A stretch of 64,000 bases of DNA from Lichenostomus cassidix (GCA_008360975.2 CM039202.1:3544128-3608127), one strand, 5' to 3'. Counted from the stretch's first letter, positions 18,730 through 30,392 are shown. Numbers and translations are program-made. The notes: generated from the sequence alone by a model not told the origin.

Positions 18730-21700
18730 ATGGCCCCCGGCCGGCCGCTGGCCCTCGCCTCGCTGCTGGCCCTCGCCGCCGCTGCCGCCGCCGCTGCCAC
18801 CAGCCCGGGGGCCTCGTGGAGCGCCGTGCCCAGGAGAACTGTCCCCTACGCGGGTGAGTACCGGGGACACACCCAGGGGCTCGGGGACAGCGGGGAACTG
18901 AGGTACACACGGTGGGAGGGTTGGTTGTGTCCCTCGGTCATGGTGGGGTGACACGATGGTGGCTGTTGTCGTCACCTCAGGTGGCTTTTAACACCCCCTA
19001 AGTCTTGTGAGCACTGTGGGGAAGGGTGGGTGTCCCCAAAGCTGGGGGTCTGTGGGGGCACAGGGGGGACACCCAGGGACACTGCTTTGTGTCCCAGTCC
19101 TGTGCCACTGCCTGAGGTCCCCATCCCTGTGCCGTGTCCCCTGTCCCTATCCCTGTACTTTGTGCCCTGTCCCCATCCCTCTGCCGTGTCCCCTGTCCCC
19201 ATCCCTGTGCCATGTCCCTTGTCCCATCCCTGTGCTCTGTCCCCCTGCTCTGCCAACACTCTAGGATTCTATCCTTCTCCCATGCCAGCAGCCTCTGTCC
19301 CTGCTGTGCGCTGTCACCATGTCCCCATCTGCTGTGCCCTGTGTTCCCGTGCCATGCCAGCTCCAGCGTCCCTGTCCCTGTGCCATGCCCTGTGTCCCCG
19401 TGCCGTGCCACATTCCTCTGTCCCCATCTGGTGGCAATGCCCCCTGTCATCTATCCCTGTTCCGTGCCAGTGTCCCCTGTCCTGATGCCAGACCCCATCC
19501 CATGCCACTGTCCTGTGCTTGAGCCTTTTGTCCCTTCACTGTGCCACTGTCCCCATGCTGTCCCTGTGCCATGTCCCCTGTCCCCACCCCTTTGCTGTGG
19601 GGACATAGCACCGTCCCTGTGCTATGTCACTTTCCCAATGTCCGGGACCCCCGCCCTTCTGCCGTTCCGCTGTCCCTGTACTGTGTCCCTTGTCCCCACG
19701 CCCAGAACCTCCACCGTTTTACTGTGTCACTGTCCTCATGCTGTGTCCTTTGTCCCCATCCTTGTCTCCGGGGACCCCCACTCCTCTGCCATGTCCCCTG
19801 TCTCCATGCCCAGGACCCCCATCCCTTTGCTGTGTCACTGTCCCTGTACTGTGTACCTTGTCCCCATGCCCGGAACTTCCACCCTTTTACTCTGCCACTG
19901 TCCCTGTGCAGTGTCCCTGTCCCTGTACCCTCACCCCTTTACTGTGCCCAGGACCCCTTTACTGTGCCCAGGACCCCTTTACTGTGCCCAGGGGTGAGGT
20001 GTCCAGGACCCTCACCCCTTTACTGTGCCACTGTCCCCATGCCGTGTCCCTTGTCCCCACACCCAGGTCCGCCACCCCTTGCCGTGCCTCTGCCCCGTGC
20101 CGTCCCCGTGCCGCCCCCGTGCCGTGCCAGCCCCTGTCCCTGTCCCTGCCCGGGGGCCCTGGCGCTGTCCCGTCAATGGCTCCTTTCTGCAGGGCCCGGG
20201 GGTGGCCGGGGGGCGCGGGGGGGGCACGGGGGGGCCGCGGGGTCCCTGCAAAGGCCACTGTGTTCGTCCGGCGCCGCTGGTGACAAAGAGCCCTTTGTGT
20301 GCCATGGGGCCAGGGGGCTCCGGGGGGGCCGGTGGGGGCGGGGGGGAGCAGGGGTCCTGGCCTGGTGTCCCCACAGGGCTGTGGGGGCAGGGGTCCCAGA
20401 TCACTGTCCCCATGTCCCCACGGAGTTGTGAGGGGGTCCCAGCTACGTGTCCCCACAGAGTTGTGGGGGGGTCCCAGCCCGGTGTCCCCACAGAGCTGTA
20501 GGACAGGGTCTGCTGGGAGTGAGGGGTACTGTGGTGTCCCAGCCTGCTGTCCCCATGTCCCTGCAGAGCCCTGGGGTGGGATCCAGTGGGGTCAGGGCGT
20601 TCTGTGGTGTCTCAGCCCAGTGTCCCCATGTCCCCGCAGAGCTGTTTGAGGGTCTCAGCCCAGTGTCCCCATGTCCCCGCAGAGCTGTGGGATGGGATCC
20701 AGTGGGGCCAGAGGATGCTGTGGTGTCCCAGCCCTGTGTCCCCGTGTCCCATGTCCCCGCAGAGCTGTGGGATGGGATCCAGTGGGGCCAGGGGTGCCGT
20801 GATGTCCCAGCCCTGTGTCCCCATGTCCCCACAGAGCTGTGGGATGGGATCCAGTGGGGCTGGGGGCTGCTGTGATGTCCCAGCCCCGCGTCCCCGCAGA
20901 GCTGTGGTGTCCCAGCCCTGTGTCCCCTGTGCCCGTGTCCCCGCAGAGCTGTGGGATGGGGTCCAGGGGGTGCTGTGGTGTCCCAGCCCCGCGTCCCCAC
21001 AGAGCTGTGGTGTCCCAGCGCGGTGTCCCGTGTCCCCGCAGAGCTGCAGGACGCGGCCAAGCGCTTCTCGCAGGGCGGGGTGTCGCACTACCTGACGCTG
21101 ACGCTGGACGAGGCGGAGGCGCTGCTGTACGTTGGTGCTCGCGAGGCCGTGTTCGCCCTGGCCACCGGCACCGTGGAGCTGAAGGCGGCGGTGAGACCCT
21201 GGGGCACCCCGAACAGGGGGGATTTGGGGTGAGGGTGACATCCCAGCCCCTGACCCTTTGTCACCCCCAGATCTCATGGGAGGCCCCCCTGGAGAAGAAA
21301 GCGGAGTGCGTGCAGAAGGGCAAGAACAACCAGGTGGGTTGGTCACTCATGGGTGCTGTGGGGGGTTTGGGGCACCCAGGGGTGGCTCCCCGTGTGTTGT
21401 CACCCCCTGAATGTCCCCTCTGTGCCCTCCCAGACCGACTGCTTCAACTACGTGCGCTTCCTGCAGAGCTACAACAGCTCCCACCTCTACGCCTGCGGCA
21501 CCTATGCCTTCCAGCCCAAGTGCACCTACATTGTGAGTGGGGACCCCAAAACCTGTGGGGACCCCAGCTTCTCCCCTGCCCCGTGGGGGATGAGGCCCAG
21601 GAGTGTCCCTGCGGGATGTCCCTGTCCCCGCGGGTGGCATTTGGCATGTCCCTGTGTGCAGGGCATGGTTTTGTGTCTGTGAGGGAGTCCTGGGGGTGTC

Positions 21701-24700
21701 TCCTGTGCCCTTGGGGTGGTGTTGGAGTGGCCCAGATGGGTCATCTGGGAGGAGTCCCTGTGTCCAGGGTGGTCCAGGGGTGTCCTTGTCCCCATAAGGC
21801 ATCATCCGGTGGTGTTCCTGTCCCCAGGAGCACCATCCAAGGGTGTCCCTGTTCCCAGCTGCATCACCCAAGGATGTCCCTGTCCCCAGAATGAGTCATC
21901 CAGGAGTGTCCCCATGTCCAGGAGGATCATGGATGGGTGTCCTTGTCCCCATAATGGGTTATCTAGAGGTGTCCCTGTCCCTGGGAGCATCAGCCAGGGG
22001 TGTCCCTGTCATCAGGAAGGTGATCCAGGGATGTCCTTGTCCCTGGGAGCATCATTTAGTGGTGTCCCTGTCCTCTTAATGGCTCATCCAGGGGCATCCC
22101 TGTCGCAGAAGGATCAGCTGGGGGATATCCCTATGTCCAGGGGAGTGGTCTAAGGGTGTCCCTGTCCCTTTAATGGGTTGTTCATGACCATCCCTGTCCC
22201 AGAAGGATCACCCAGGGTGTCCCTGTCCCTCATCCAGAGGTGTCCCTATGCCCAGGAGGGTGCCCCAGGGGTGTCCCTGTGCCCAGGAGGGTTACCCAGG
22301 GGGGCGTCCCTGTGCCCAGGAGGGTCACCCAGGGGGTGTCCCTATGCCCAGGGCTGCTCTGGGTGTGGGGGGACATGAGCTAGGAAGGGTTTGGGACCCC
22401 AACCCACCCCTGTGCCCCCAGGAGCTGTCCGGCTTCACCCTGGACCAGGTGGCATTTGAGGACGGCAAAGGGAAGTGTCCCTACGACCCCACCAAGGGCC
22501 ACACCGGCCTCATCGTGGGTAGGTGACACCGCTGGGGCCCTGGGGGTGTCCCCGTGCCCCCCACACCCCCCTAAACCCCTTTGTCACAGACGGCGAGCTC
22601 TACTCTGCCACCTTCAACAACTTCCTGGGCACGGAGCCCGTCATCCTGCGCAACCTGGGCCCGCACTACTCCATGAAGACTGAGTACCTCACCTCCTGGC
22701 TCAACGGTGGGCACGGGGACAGGGACAGGGACAGGGGACAGGCAGGGGACAGGGCTGATGGCACGGTGGTCTTGCAGAGCCCCACTTTGTGGCGTCGGCC
22801 TTCGTGCCCGAGAGCGCGGGCAGCAGCACTGGCGACGACGACAAGGTGTACTTCTTCTTCAGCGAGCGCGCCGTAGAGTACGACTGCTACGCCGAGCAGC
22901 TGGTGGCTCGTGTGGCACGGGTCTGCAAGGTACAGGGACACTGGGGACACCTGGGGACACCAGGGAACCGGCAGGGACACGCCCTGAGCCTTTGGTGGGG
23001 TGGGAAGCTGACATGGCTTTGGTGCTGGGTGTGTGGGGTTTGTCCACCCTGATGCACCCCCAGCAGGGGATGGGTATGGAATAATTGCATTTCTGTTTCT
23101 ATTTCAGTTATTATATTACTATAATAATTACTACTATTACTATTGTTATTATTATTACTAGCATAATCTTTTCATCCATAGGCTTTCTTTGATTCCTCTG
23201 TTCTGGCACCAGTCCTGGTTTCCAGAACCTTCCAGCACATGCCACTCATGGGCACAGGGATGCTGGAATTCATTTTCCCCACCATTGCCCCCCACTGCTG
23301 GGGGTTTTGCCATGGGGTGACCATGGTGGCCTTGCCTGGGTGCCTATGGTGGCCCTGTCCTGGTGCCTGTGGTGGCCTTGTCATGGTGCCCGTGCTGGCC
23401 TTGTCATGGTGCCCACTGTGGCCTTGTCCTGGTGCAAGTGGTGGCCGTGTCCCTGTGCCCATGGTGGCCTTGTCATGGTGCCTGTGGTGGCCCTGTCCCA
23501 GTGCCCATGGTGATCATGGTGGCCGTGTCCTGGTGCCTATGGTAGCCTTTTCCCTGTGCCCGTGGTCACCATGGTGGCTTTGTCCTGGTGCCTGCGATGG
23601 CCCTGTCTTGGTGCCCACAGTGGCCCTGTCCTGGTGCCCACAGTGGCCCTGTCCTGGTGCCCATGGTGCCTGCGATGGCCCTGTCCTGGTGCCCACAGGG
23701 GCTCTGTCCTGGTGCCCATGGTGGCCCTGTCCTGGTCACCATGGTGGCCCTGTCCCAGCACCCACAGTGGCTGTGTCCCAGTGTCCCTGATCACCACAAT
23801 GGCCCTATCCCAGTGTCCCTGGTCACCCTGATGGCCCTATCCCGGTGTCCCTGGTCACCACAATTGCTCTATCCCAGTGTCCTTAGTCACTACAATGGCC
23901 ATATCCCAGTGTCCCTGGTCACCACAATGGCCCTATCCCGGTGTCCCCGGTGACCACAATGGCCCTATCCCGGTGTCCCTGGTCACCACAATGGCCCTAT
24001 CCCAGTGTCCCCGGTGACCCCGCTGTCGCTGTGCCTGCAGGGGGACGTTGGTGGCGCGCGGACGCTGCAGAAGAAGTGGACGACGTTCCTGAAGGCGCGG
24101 CTGCTGTGCTCGGCGCCGGAGCAGCAGCTGCACTTCAACCGCCTGCAGGCCGTGTTCACCCTGCGCGGGCAGCGCTGGCAGGACACCGCCTTCTTCGGCG
24201 TCTTCCGCGCCCGCTGGTCAGTGCTCTGCTGCCCTGGTGGCTGTTTTCTGGTGTCCATGGTGGCCTTGTCCTGGTGCCCGTGGTGCCCACAGTGACCCTG
24301 TCCCTATGGTGGTTTTGTCCCTGTGCCCATGGTGTCTGCAGTGCCCATGTCCTGGTGTCCATGGTGGCTGCAGCAGCCCTGTCCTGATGTCCATGGTGGC
24401 CTTGTCCGGGTGCTCATGGTGCCCACAGTGACACTGTCCCTGTGCCCATGGTGTCTGCAGTGCCCATATCCTGGTGCCCATGGTGGCCGTGTCCTGGTGT
24501 TCATGGTTGCCCTGTCCCTGTCCCTGTGCCCATGGTCACCACAGCAGCCCTGTTCCTGTGCCCATGGTAGCCTTGTCCCAGTACCCATGGTCACCATGGC
24601 AATCCTGTCCTAGTGCCTATGGTGCCTGCAGTGGCCCTGTCCTTGTGCCCATTGCCACCATGGTTGCCCTGTCCCTGAGCCCATGGTCACCACAGCAGCC

Positions 24701-27700
24701 CATGGTGCCCATAGTGGCCATGCCCTGTTGTCCATGGTGGCCCTGTCCCGGTGCCATTGGTCACTGTGGTGCCCTGTCCTGGGGGTGGGATGGGTCCCAA
24801 GCCCTCTCAGGAGCACCAGGACAGTGGGATGGTGGCAGTGGATGTCACCAACCCCGTGTGCCCACAGGGGGGACGTGGATGTGTCTGCCATCTGCCGCTA
24901 CCACATCCTGGAGGTGAAGAAGGCCTTCGAGGGGCCCTACAAGGAGTACCGGGAGCAGGCGCAGAAATGGGGACGCTACTCGGACGAGGTGCCCAGCCCC
25001 CGGCCTGGCGCGGTGAGTGTGGGCACTGGGGATGGCTGTGGGGTGGGTGGGGCTGTCTGTGGGGCTGAGGGTGCCCTCTGAGGGATTGGGGTCTGTCTGT
25101 GGGGCTGGGGCTGCCCTCTGAGGGATTGGGGTCTGTCTGTGGGGCTGAGGGTGCCCTCTGAGGGGTTGGGATCCATCTGTGGGGCTGGTGGTGCCCTCTG
25201 AGGGATTAGGGTCCGTCTGTGGGGCTGATGGTGCCCTCTGAAGGATTGAGGTCCATCTGTGCCTCCTGAGAGGATTTGGGATCCATCCCCGTGCCCTCTG
25301 TGCCCTCCTAAGCAGGACTGGGATCCACCCTGTGCCCCCACACCCTGACCATGCCTCATGCCCTGACTGTGCCCCATGTCCCTCGTGCCTTGACTGTGCC
25401 CCGTGTCCCCTGTGCCCTGACAGTGTCTTGTGCCCCCCATGCCCTGACCATGCCCTGTGTCCCCCATGCCCTGACCATGCCCCGTGCCCCGCAGTGCATC
25501 ACGGACTGGCACCGCCAGAACGGCTTTGCCAGCTCGCTGGAGCTGCCAGACAACACGCTGAACTTCGCCAAGAAGCACCCGCTGATGGACGAGGCGGTGC
25601 CGCCCCAGCACGGCCGCCCGCTGCTGCTCAAGAAGGATGCCAACTTCACCCAGCTCGTGGTGGATCGTGTGGCTGGGCTGGATGGGGCTGTCTACGAGGT
25701 GCTCTTCATCGGAACAGGTGACACTGAGGGGAGAGAGGACAGGGCGCTGAGGGGACAGGGCAGTGAGGGGACAGAGACCGAGTGGCAGGGCTGGACAGGG
25801 CTGTCTGCAAGGTGCTGTTCATCAGAACAGATGACCCGGGGACAGGGGATGGGGACCGAGGGGACAGGGCAGTGAGGGGACAGGGCCCTGAGGGGACAGG
25901 GCCCTGAGGGGACAGGGCCCTGAGGGGACAGGGACCGAGGGAACAGGTCACTGAGGGGACAGGGGACAGGGTGCTGTGAGGACAGAGACCAGGGGACAGG
26001 GACTGAGGGCACAGGGTCCACGTGGCAGGGCTGGATGGGGCCATCTACGAGGTGCTCTTCATTGGAACAGGTGACACAGGGACCAAGGGAACAGGATGGG
26101 GACCAAGGGGATGAGGACTGAGGGGACAGGGACCGAAGGACAGGGCAGTGAGGGGACAGGGTGCCAAGGGCACAGGACACCATGGGGACAGTGGCCAAGG
26201 TGGCCCCGTCCCTGAGTGTCCCCTGTCCCCACAGGTGACGGCTGGGTGCACAAGGCGCTGGACCTGGGCAGCCACATCCACCTGGTGGAGGAGCTGCAGG
26301 TGTTCGAGCCAGCGCAGCCTGTGGAGAGCCTGGTGCTGGCAGCCACCAAGGTGAGCGTGCAGGGACGGTGGTGTCACCAGTGTCACCATGGGGTCACTGC
26401 GGGGTCACCCAGCCACTCCCTGCCCTGCAGGGGCTGCTGTTGGGGCAGGGCGTGGTGGTGGCAGTGTTCCCCCAGTGTCCCCATAGTGTCACTCACCTGT
26501 CCCCACCCCTGCAGGGGCTGCTGTTTGGGGCAGGGGATGGTGGTGGCAGTGTCCCCCCAGTGTCCCCACAGTGTCACTCACTGTGTCCCCCTTGAGAAGC
26601 TGCTGTTGGGGCAGGGGGTTGCAGTGGCAGTGTCCTCACAGTGTCCTCACGGTGTCACTCACCTGTCCCCCCACAGAAGCTGCTGCTGGGGCAGGGGGTG
26701 GCAGTGTCCCTGCGGTGTCACTCACCACTGTCCCCACCCCACAGAAGCTGCTGTTGGGGTAGGGGGTGGCGGTGGCAGTGTCCCCCCAGTGTCCCTATAG
26801 TGTCACTCACCTGTCCCCCCACAGAAGCTGCTGTTCGCCGGCTCGCGGCTGCAGGTGGCACAGCTGCCCCTGGCAGACTGCGGGCGTTACCAGTCCTGCA
26901 CCGACTGTGTCCTGGCACGGGATCCCTACTGCGCCTGGAGCCGCAACGGCAGCGCCTGCATCCCCACCGATGGCACCAACGGGTACGGACACGGGGACAG
27001 CGGGATGTGGGGACATGGGGACAGCAGGACAGCGGGGCTGGCTGGGACAGGGACAGCTCCCAGGGAATGGCTGAGACTGTGCTGGGGGGTTTAGGGTGGA
27101 TTTTGGGAAAGGTTCTTCCTGCAGAGAGTGCTGGCACTGCCCAGGCTCCCCAGGGAATGTGACATTCCCAAATCTGCCAGAGCTCCAGGAGTGTTTGGAC
27201 ACCGCAGGGATGTACAGGGTGGGATTTTGGGATGTCTGTGCAGGGCCAGGGGGTGGATCCATGGTCCTTTGGGTCCCTTCCTGCTCAGGACATCCTGTGG
27301 GTGCAGGGCTCCTGGGCAGGGGACACCACGAGGGCACCCCTCACTCTGCCCTTGTCCTGCAGGTCCCACCTGGTGCAGGACGTGCTGAGCTCCGACACAG
27401 GCGCCTGCTCTGTGCCACAGGTGGCCCAGCAAGGTGAGCCTCTCCCGGTGCCACGTGGCTCCATCCCACCCCATCCCATGGATCCCATCCCATATCCCAT
27501 GCCATGCCATGCCATGCCATCCCATCCCATATCCCATCCCATATCCCATATCCCATCCCATCCCATGGATCCCACCTCATCCCACCTCATCCTATCCCAT
27601 GGATCCCATTCCATCCCATTATCCCATCCCATCCCATTATCCCATCCCACCTCACCCACTGACCCGCTGTCCCCTAGGGCCGCTGACGCCCAAGAACGTG

Positions 27701-28519
27701 ACGGTGGTGGCGGGCACAGACCTGGTGCTGACGTGCCGCCTGGGCTCCAACCTGGCGCGGGCGCTGTGGACGTTCGAGGGCCGGGCGCTGGCGTCCGAGC
27801 AGGTGCTGGTGCTGGGCGAGGCGCGGCTGCGGGCGCTGGTGGTGCCCGGTGCGGGCGCTCAGCACAGCGGCACCTACCGCTGCCTGGCCGAGGAGCAGGG
27901 CGCCCGCCTGCCCGCCCAGGAGTACCGCGTGGCCGTGCTGCCCGGCCCCGGAGCCCCGCTGGAGACGCGGGCGGCGCCGGACGGCGCGGGCGCGGTGTGG
28001 GTGCTGGCCGTGTGCCTGGGCGCGCTGTGCCTGGCGCTGCTGCTGGCTGTGCTGTCGCTGTGGCGCCGCCTGCGCGAGGAGCTGGGCAAGGGCGCCAAGG
28101 CCATCGAGAGCACGCTGGTGTACCCCATCGAGCTGCCCAAGGAGCCGCCCAGCCCGCGCTTCGTGCCCAGCGCCGCCTCCGACTCGGACGAGAAGCTCTG
28201 GGACCCCTCCAGCTACTACTACTCGGACGGCTCGCTCAAGATCGTGCCCGGCCACGCGGGCACGGCCGGCACGGCCTGCTGCCGCAACGGCGGCCCCGGC
28301 GCCGCCTCGCCGCCCGCCGCCATCCCCGGGCAGCCGCTGCACTCGCCCACCCGCATCCACCTGGGCCCCCTGCGCGGCTCGGCCTCCAACGGCTACATCC
28401 GCCTGGCGCTGGGCCACGAGGAGCGCCCGGCCTGCGCCGACCTGGCCGAGGAGCTGCGGCGCAAGCTGCAGCAGCGCCAGCCGCTGCCCGACTCCAACCC
28501 CGAGGAGTCGTCCGTGTGA
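18730..28519 (+). CDS. SEMA4C: SEMA4C, class 4 transmembrane semaphorin, complete CDS
   Basis: Membrane-bound semaphorin that signals through plexin-B receptors (plexin-B2 in mammals). Coding exons: 18730-18853, 21042-21190, 21271-21333, 21434-21532, 22422-22518, 22590-22706, 22778-22929, 24041-24216, 24868-25012, 25495-25717, 26235-26350, 26825-26982, 27363-27433, 27678-28519. All join in phase, giving 843 aa (human about 833). Layout: Ala/Leu-rich signal peptide 1-25; sema domain about 45-490, with conserved [15 protein letters not shown] and [15 protein letters not shown] about 505-553 ([21 protein letters not shown]); Ig-like domain about 570-655; TM about 667-690 ([21 protein letters not shown]); cytoplasmic tail with [15 protein letters not shown] and [13 protein letters not shown]. 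The terminal ESSV is a class I PDZ ligand, which separates SEMA4C from other class 4 members. Several introns are tandem arrays; introns 1 and 11 repeat the acceptor and intron 10 repeats an exon end. Confidence 0.97.
19080..20160. repeat. SEMA4C intron 1 array, CTGTCCCCATCCCTGTGCC family
   Basis: Units of ~20-24 bp with CCCTGTGCCATGTCCCCTGTCCCC in many variants. Bases 20161-20340 are GC-rich linker. Confidence 0.9.
20360..21041 (+). repeat. Tandem array carrying the SEMA4C exon 2 acceptor
   Basis: About 12 units of 30-90 bp, each with a pyrimidine tract TGTCCCCATGTCCCC, then GCAG or ACAG, then (in most) AGCTGTGGGATGGGATCCAG. The unit matches the true 3' splice site (TGTCCCCGCAG) and the first five exon bases AGCTG at 21042. 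The real acceptor is the last unit of the array. Confidence 0.93.
21590..22375. repeat. SEMA4C intron 4 array, GGTGTCCCTGTCCCC family
   Basis: Units of ~45-60 bp: GGTGTCCCTGTCCCCAGGAG, CATCATCCAGGG and ATGGGTCATCCAGG. It fills most of the intron between 21533 and 22421. Confidence 0.9.
23088..23170. repeat. A/T-rich trinucleotide-type microsatellite in SEMA4C intron 7
   Basis: Degenerate ATT/ACT runs (TTATTATATTACTATAATAA and onward), isolated within GC-rich DNA. Confidence 0.8.
23320..24015. repeat. SEMA4C intron 7 array
   Basis: GGTGCCCATGGTGGCCCTGTCCT units of ~22-24 bp, passing into CCCAGTGTCCCTGGTCACCA, CAATGGCCCTAT units of ~36 bp. It stops about 25 bp from the exon 8 acceptor (24040). 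Confidence 0.92.
24225..24775. repeat. SEMA4C intron 8 array, same family as intron 7
   Basis: CCATGGTGGCCTTGTCCTGG, TGCCCATGGTG and GTCTGCAGTGCC units. The family is shared with the preceding intron, so exon 8 is flanked on both sides by related arrays. Confidence 0.9.
25060..25270. repeat. SEMA4C intron 9 array (~62 bp unit)
   Basis: Four units of GTGCCCTCTGAGGGATTGGG, GTCTGTCTGTGGGGCTG. Confidence 0.9.
25335..25492. repeat. Array at the SEMA4C exon 10 acceptor
   Basis: CCATGCCCTGACCATGCCC and CGTGTCCCC units of ~28 bp that run directly into the GTGCCCCGCAG acceptor (25494). Confidence 0.85.
25720..26075 (+). repeat. SEMA4C intron 10: copies of the exon 10 end and donor
   Basis: Within a GAGGGGACAGGG array lie two copies of the end of exon 10. 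The copy at about 26026-26080 reads in frame [15 protein letters not shown] and keeps GGAACAG followed by GTGACA, differing from the true exon (25672-25717) by few bases. The copy at about 25793-25838 is more diverged and its donor is ATGACC, so it is inactive. Confidence 0.9.
26425..26824 (+). repeat. SEMA4C intron 11: array carrying the exon 12 acceptor
   Basis: Five ~75-80 bp units precede the true exon 12. The units begin GGGCTGCTGTTGGGGCAG or GAAGCTGCTG(T/C)TGGGG and follow ACCTGTCCCCCCACA or a variant. They copy the acceptor plus the first ~12 bases of exon 12 (AAGCTGCTGTTC), then diverge into GGGGCAGGGGGTGGCAGTGT. Copies near 26677 and 26744 retain CCCCACAG intact. Confidence 0.92.
27060..27300 (+). 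mobile_element. CR1 fragment in SEMA4C intron 12
   Basis: CR1 segment: GGGGGTTTAGGGTGGATTTT, GGGAAAGGTTCTTCC, CAGGCTCCCCAGGGAATG, then CCAGGAGTGTTTGGACA. The reverse complement of this segment appears at 62530-62800. Confidence 0.8.
27465..27658. repeat. (CCCAT)n microsatellite in SEMA4C intron 13
   Basis: Long run of CCCAT/CCATG pentamers with CCCATGGATCCCAT variants, ending about 20 bp from the exon 14 acceptor. Confidence 0.95.
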
Positions 28520-28534
28520 GCGCAGCTACCTCAG

Positions 28535-29060
28535 CCGGGCACCAGGCTGGGCACTGGACACCCGGACTGGGCACTGGACAGCCAGCCTGGGCATGGGACA
28601 GCCAGCCTGGGCACCGGACACCTGGCTGGGGATGGACATATCAGCACAGCCACTGCCCTGGGGACAGGAGTGTCACCCCACTGCCAGTGCCCACTTTGGG
28701 GACTGCCGCACTGGCACTGGGAGCCACCCTGAGGACAGCAGTGTCACCCCAGCACCTGCCTCGGGGATGGGAGTGGCACCCCAGTACTGCCTTGGGGACC
28801 GGAGTGTCACTCCAGAGCCAGTGCCCACTTTGAGGACTGATATTTTGTCATTGGGACCCATCTTGGGGACAGGATGGGCTCCCTGGCACTCACTTTGGGG
28901 ACAGGAGTGTCACCCTGGCACCAGTATCTGCTTTGGGGCTGGGACACCCACCCTCGGGACAGTAGTGTCACCTTGGTACCTGCCCTGGGGACAGCCCTGT
29001 CACCCTGGCTCTGGTACCCACCCTGGGGACAGCGCTGTCACCCAGCCCTGCCTGGTGCCA
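28535..29060. repeat. Tandem array in the SEMA4C 3' UTR
   Basis: Units GGGCACTGGACAGCCAGCCT, then longer ~60-bp units with TTGGGGACAGGAGTGTCACC and CTGGCACCAGTGCC. It is transcribed as part of the SEMA4C 3' UTR. Confidence 0.88.
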
Positions 29061-29456
29061 CCGTGTCACATCCGGGCCGCTGCCCGCCTTGGGCCCCGGA
29101 GCTGCTCCCGGTCACCACCTCCGCCTTCGGTACCGAGTCCCCCTGGCGGGACACACCTTGGGGACACCCCGGGCCCCGTGTCCCCCCGTGTCCCCCGCGG
29201 GCAGCGACCCCAGGACGTTTTTTTGGGCTCATTTCCGAACCGATCGGGTTTTTCTTCCTGACAACTTTTCTATTCCCCCCTCCCGCCATGTCCCCTCCCA
29301 GGGCTCTGTCCCCACCCTGCCCTGGCCGTTTGTCCCCTCCCCCGCCTGCCCGCCCTGCACGACCCCCTCCCCTTTTGTATAACCCCCCCCAGTGTAATTT
29401 ATTTGTTACCGAAATATATTTATTTGCTGTAAATACGTGAGTATTTTTATATTAAT

Positions 29457-29462
29457 AATAAA
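29457..29462 (+). terminator. SEMA4C: SEMA4C poly(A) signal
   Basis: AATAAA in an A/T-rich context (29388-29465) about 940 bp after the stop codon, followed by a TTGTCTCTCTGTG tract near 29485. It is the only good signal between the SEMA4C stop and ANKRD39. Confidence 0.8.
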
Positions 29463-29744
29463 AGGAGTTGGAAAAAGCCCGGGATTGTCTCTCTGTGCGC
29501 AGCGGCGCCCGCGGGGGCAGCGGCCGGGCTGAGGGGCTCTGTGCCCCCCCGCTGAGCTCATGGAAAATCTCCGTGCGGCTATAAAAGGGCAGAGCAGAGC
29601 CGTTCCCAGGCGGGGGGGCGCCCCGGATGTTGGGGGTCAGCGCGGGGATCCCCGGGGAGCCTCTGCGGCTGGGAACGCTGCGGGGAACGGGGCGGGGGCT
29701 GGGAACGGGGGCGGGGGGTGGCCGGGCCGTGGGAAATGGGGCTG

Positions 29745-30210
29745 GGGGAGTCCTGTAAGGGGGAGGGGGAGCCCTGGGAACATGACTGCTGGGGGGTGAG
29801 GCGTGGGGACCCCAGAACGGGGGGAGATGGGAGCCCTGGGACCCCATAATGGGGGAGAATGGAGCCCTGGAACACCCCAGTATCGCGGGGAGCTCTGGGA
29901 CCCCATAACGGGGGAAACGAGAACCCTGGGAGCCCCATTGCTGGGGGGGTTGAGGCGTAGGGACTCCGTAACTGGGGGGTTGTCCCTGGGTGTCCATAGA
30001 GGGGGGGCTGGGGGCCCTGGGACCCCATAGCTGGGGAGGGGGGCTTGAGTACCCCATGAGTATCTGGGGACAATCCCTGGGACCCCATAGCTGGAAGGGT
30101 GGGGGAGCCCAGGGTCCCCATAGCGGGGGGGGGAAGCTCTGGGACCCCCATACCGGCGTGAGTGTGACCCCTGTGATCCCCATTGCTTCGGGGTGACCCC
30201 GGAGGTGTCA
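29745..30210. repeat. Intergenic array between SEMA4C and ANKRD39
   Basis: Units of ~30-45 bp: GGGAGCCCTGGGACCCCATA, GCTGGGGGG. No coding gene is visible between 29480 and 30832. Confidence 0.9.
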
Positions 30211-30297
30211 GGGGGTGATGCCAGGGGGTTCCCACAGCTGCGGGGGTGTGGGAGCCACAGAGACGGGAGGCACTTTCCTGGTGCCCCAATCCCTGCA

Positions 30298-30392
30298 GGG
30301 GTGTGCCTGTCCCCATCCCGGGGGTGTGCCTGTCCCCATCCCGGGGGTGTCCCTGTCCCCATCCCGGGGGTGTCCCTGTCCCCATCCCGGGG
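30298..30392. repeat. 23-bp perfect minisatellite
   Basis: Four near-identical copies of GGGGTGT(G/C)CCTGTCCCCATC plus CCG. Confidence 0.93.

Noticed and set aside
26026..26080. Annotating the in-frame exon 10 copy as an additional SEMA4C exon
   Set aside because: The annotated exons already join in phase to a full-length protein; the copy has no acceptor of its own and would only extend exon 10. Reported as a finding instead.
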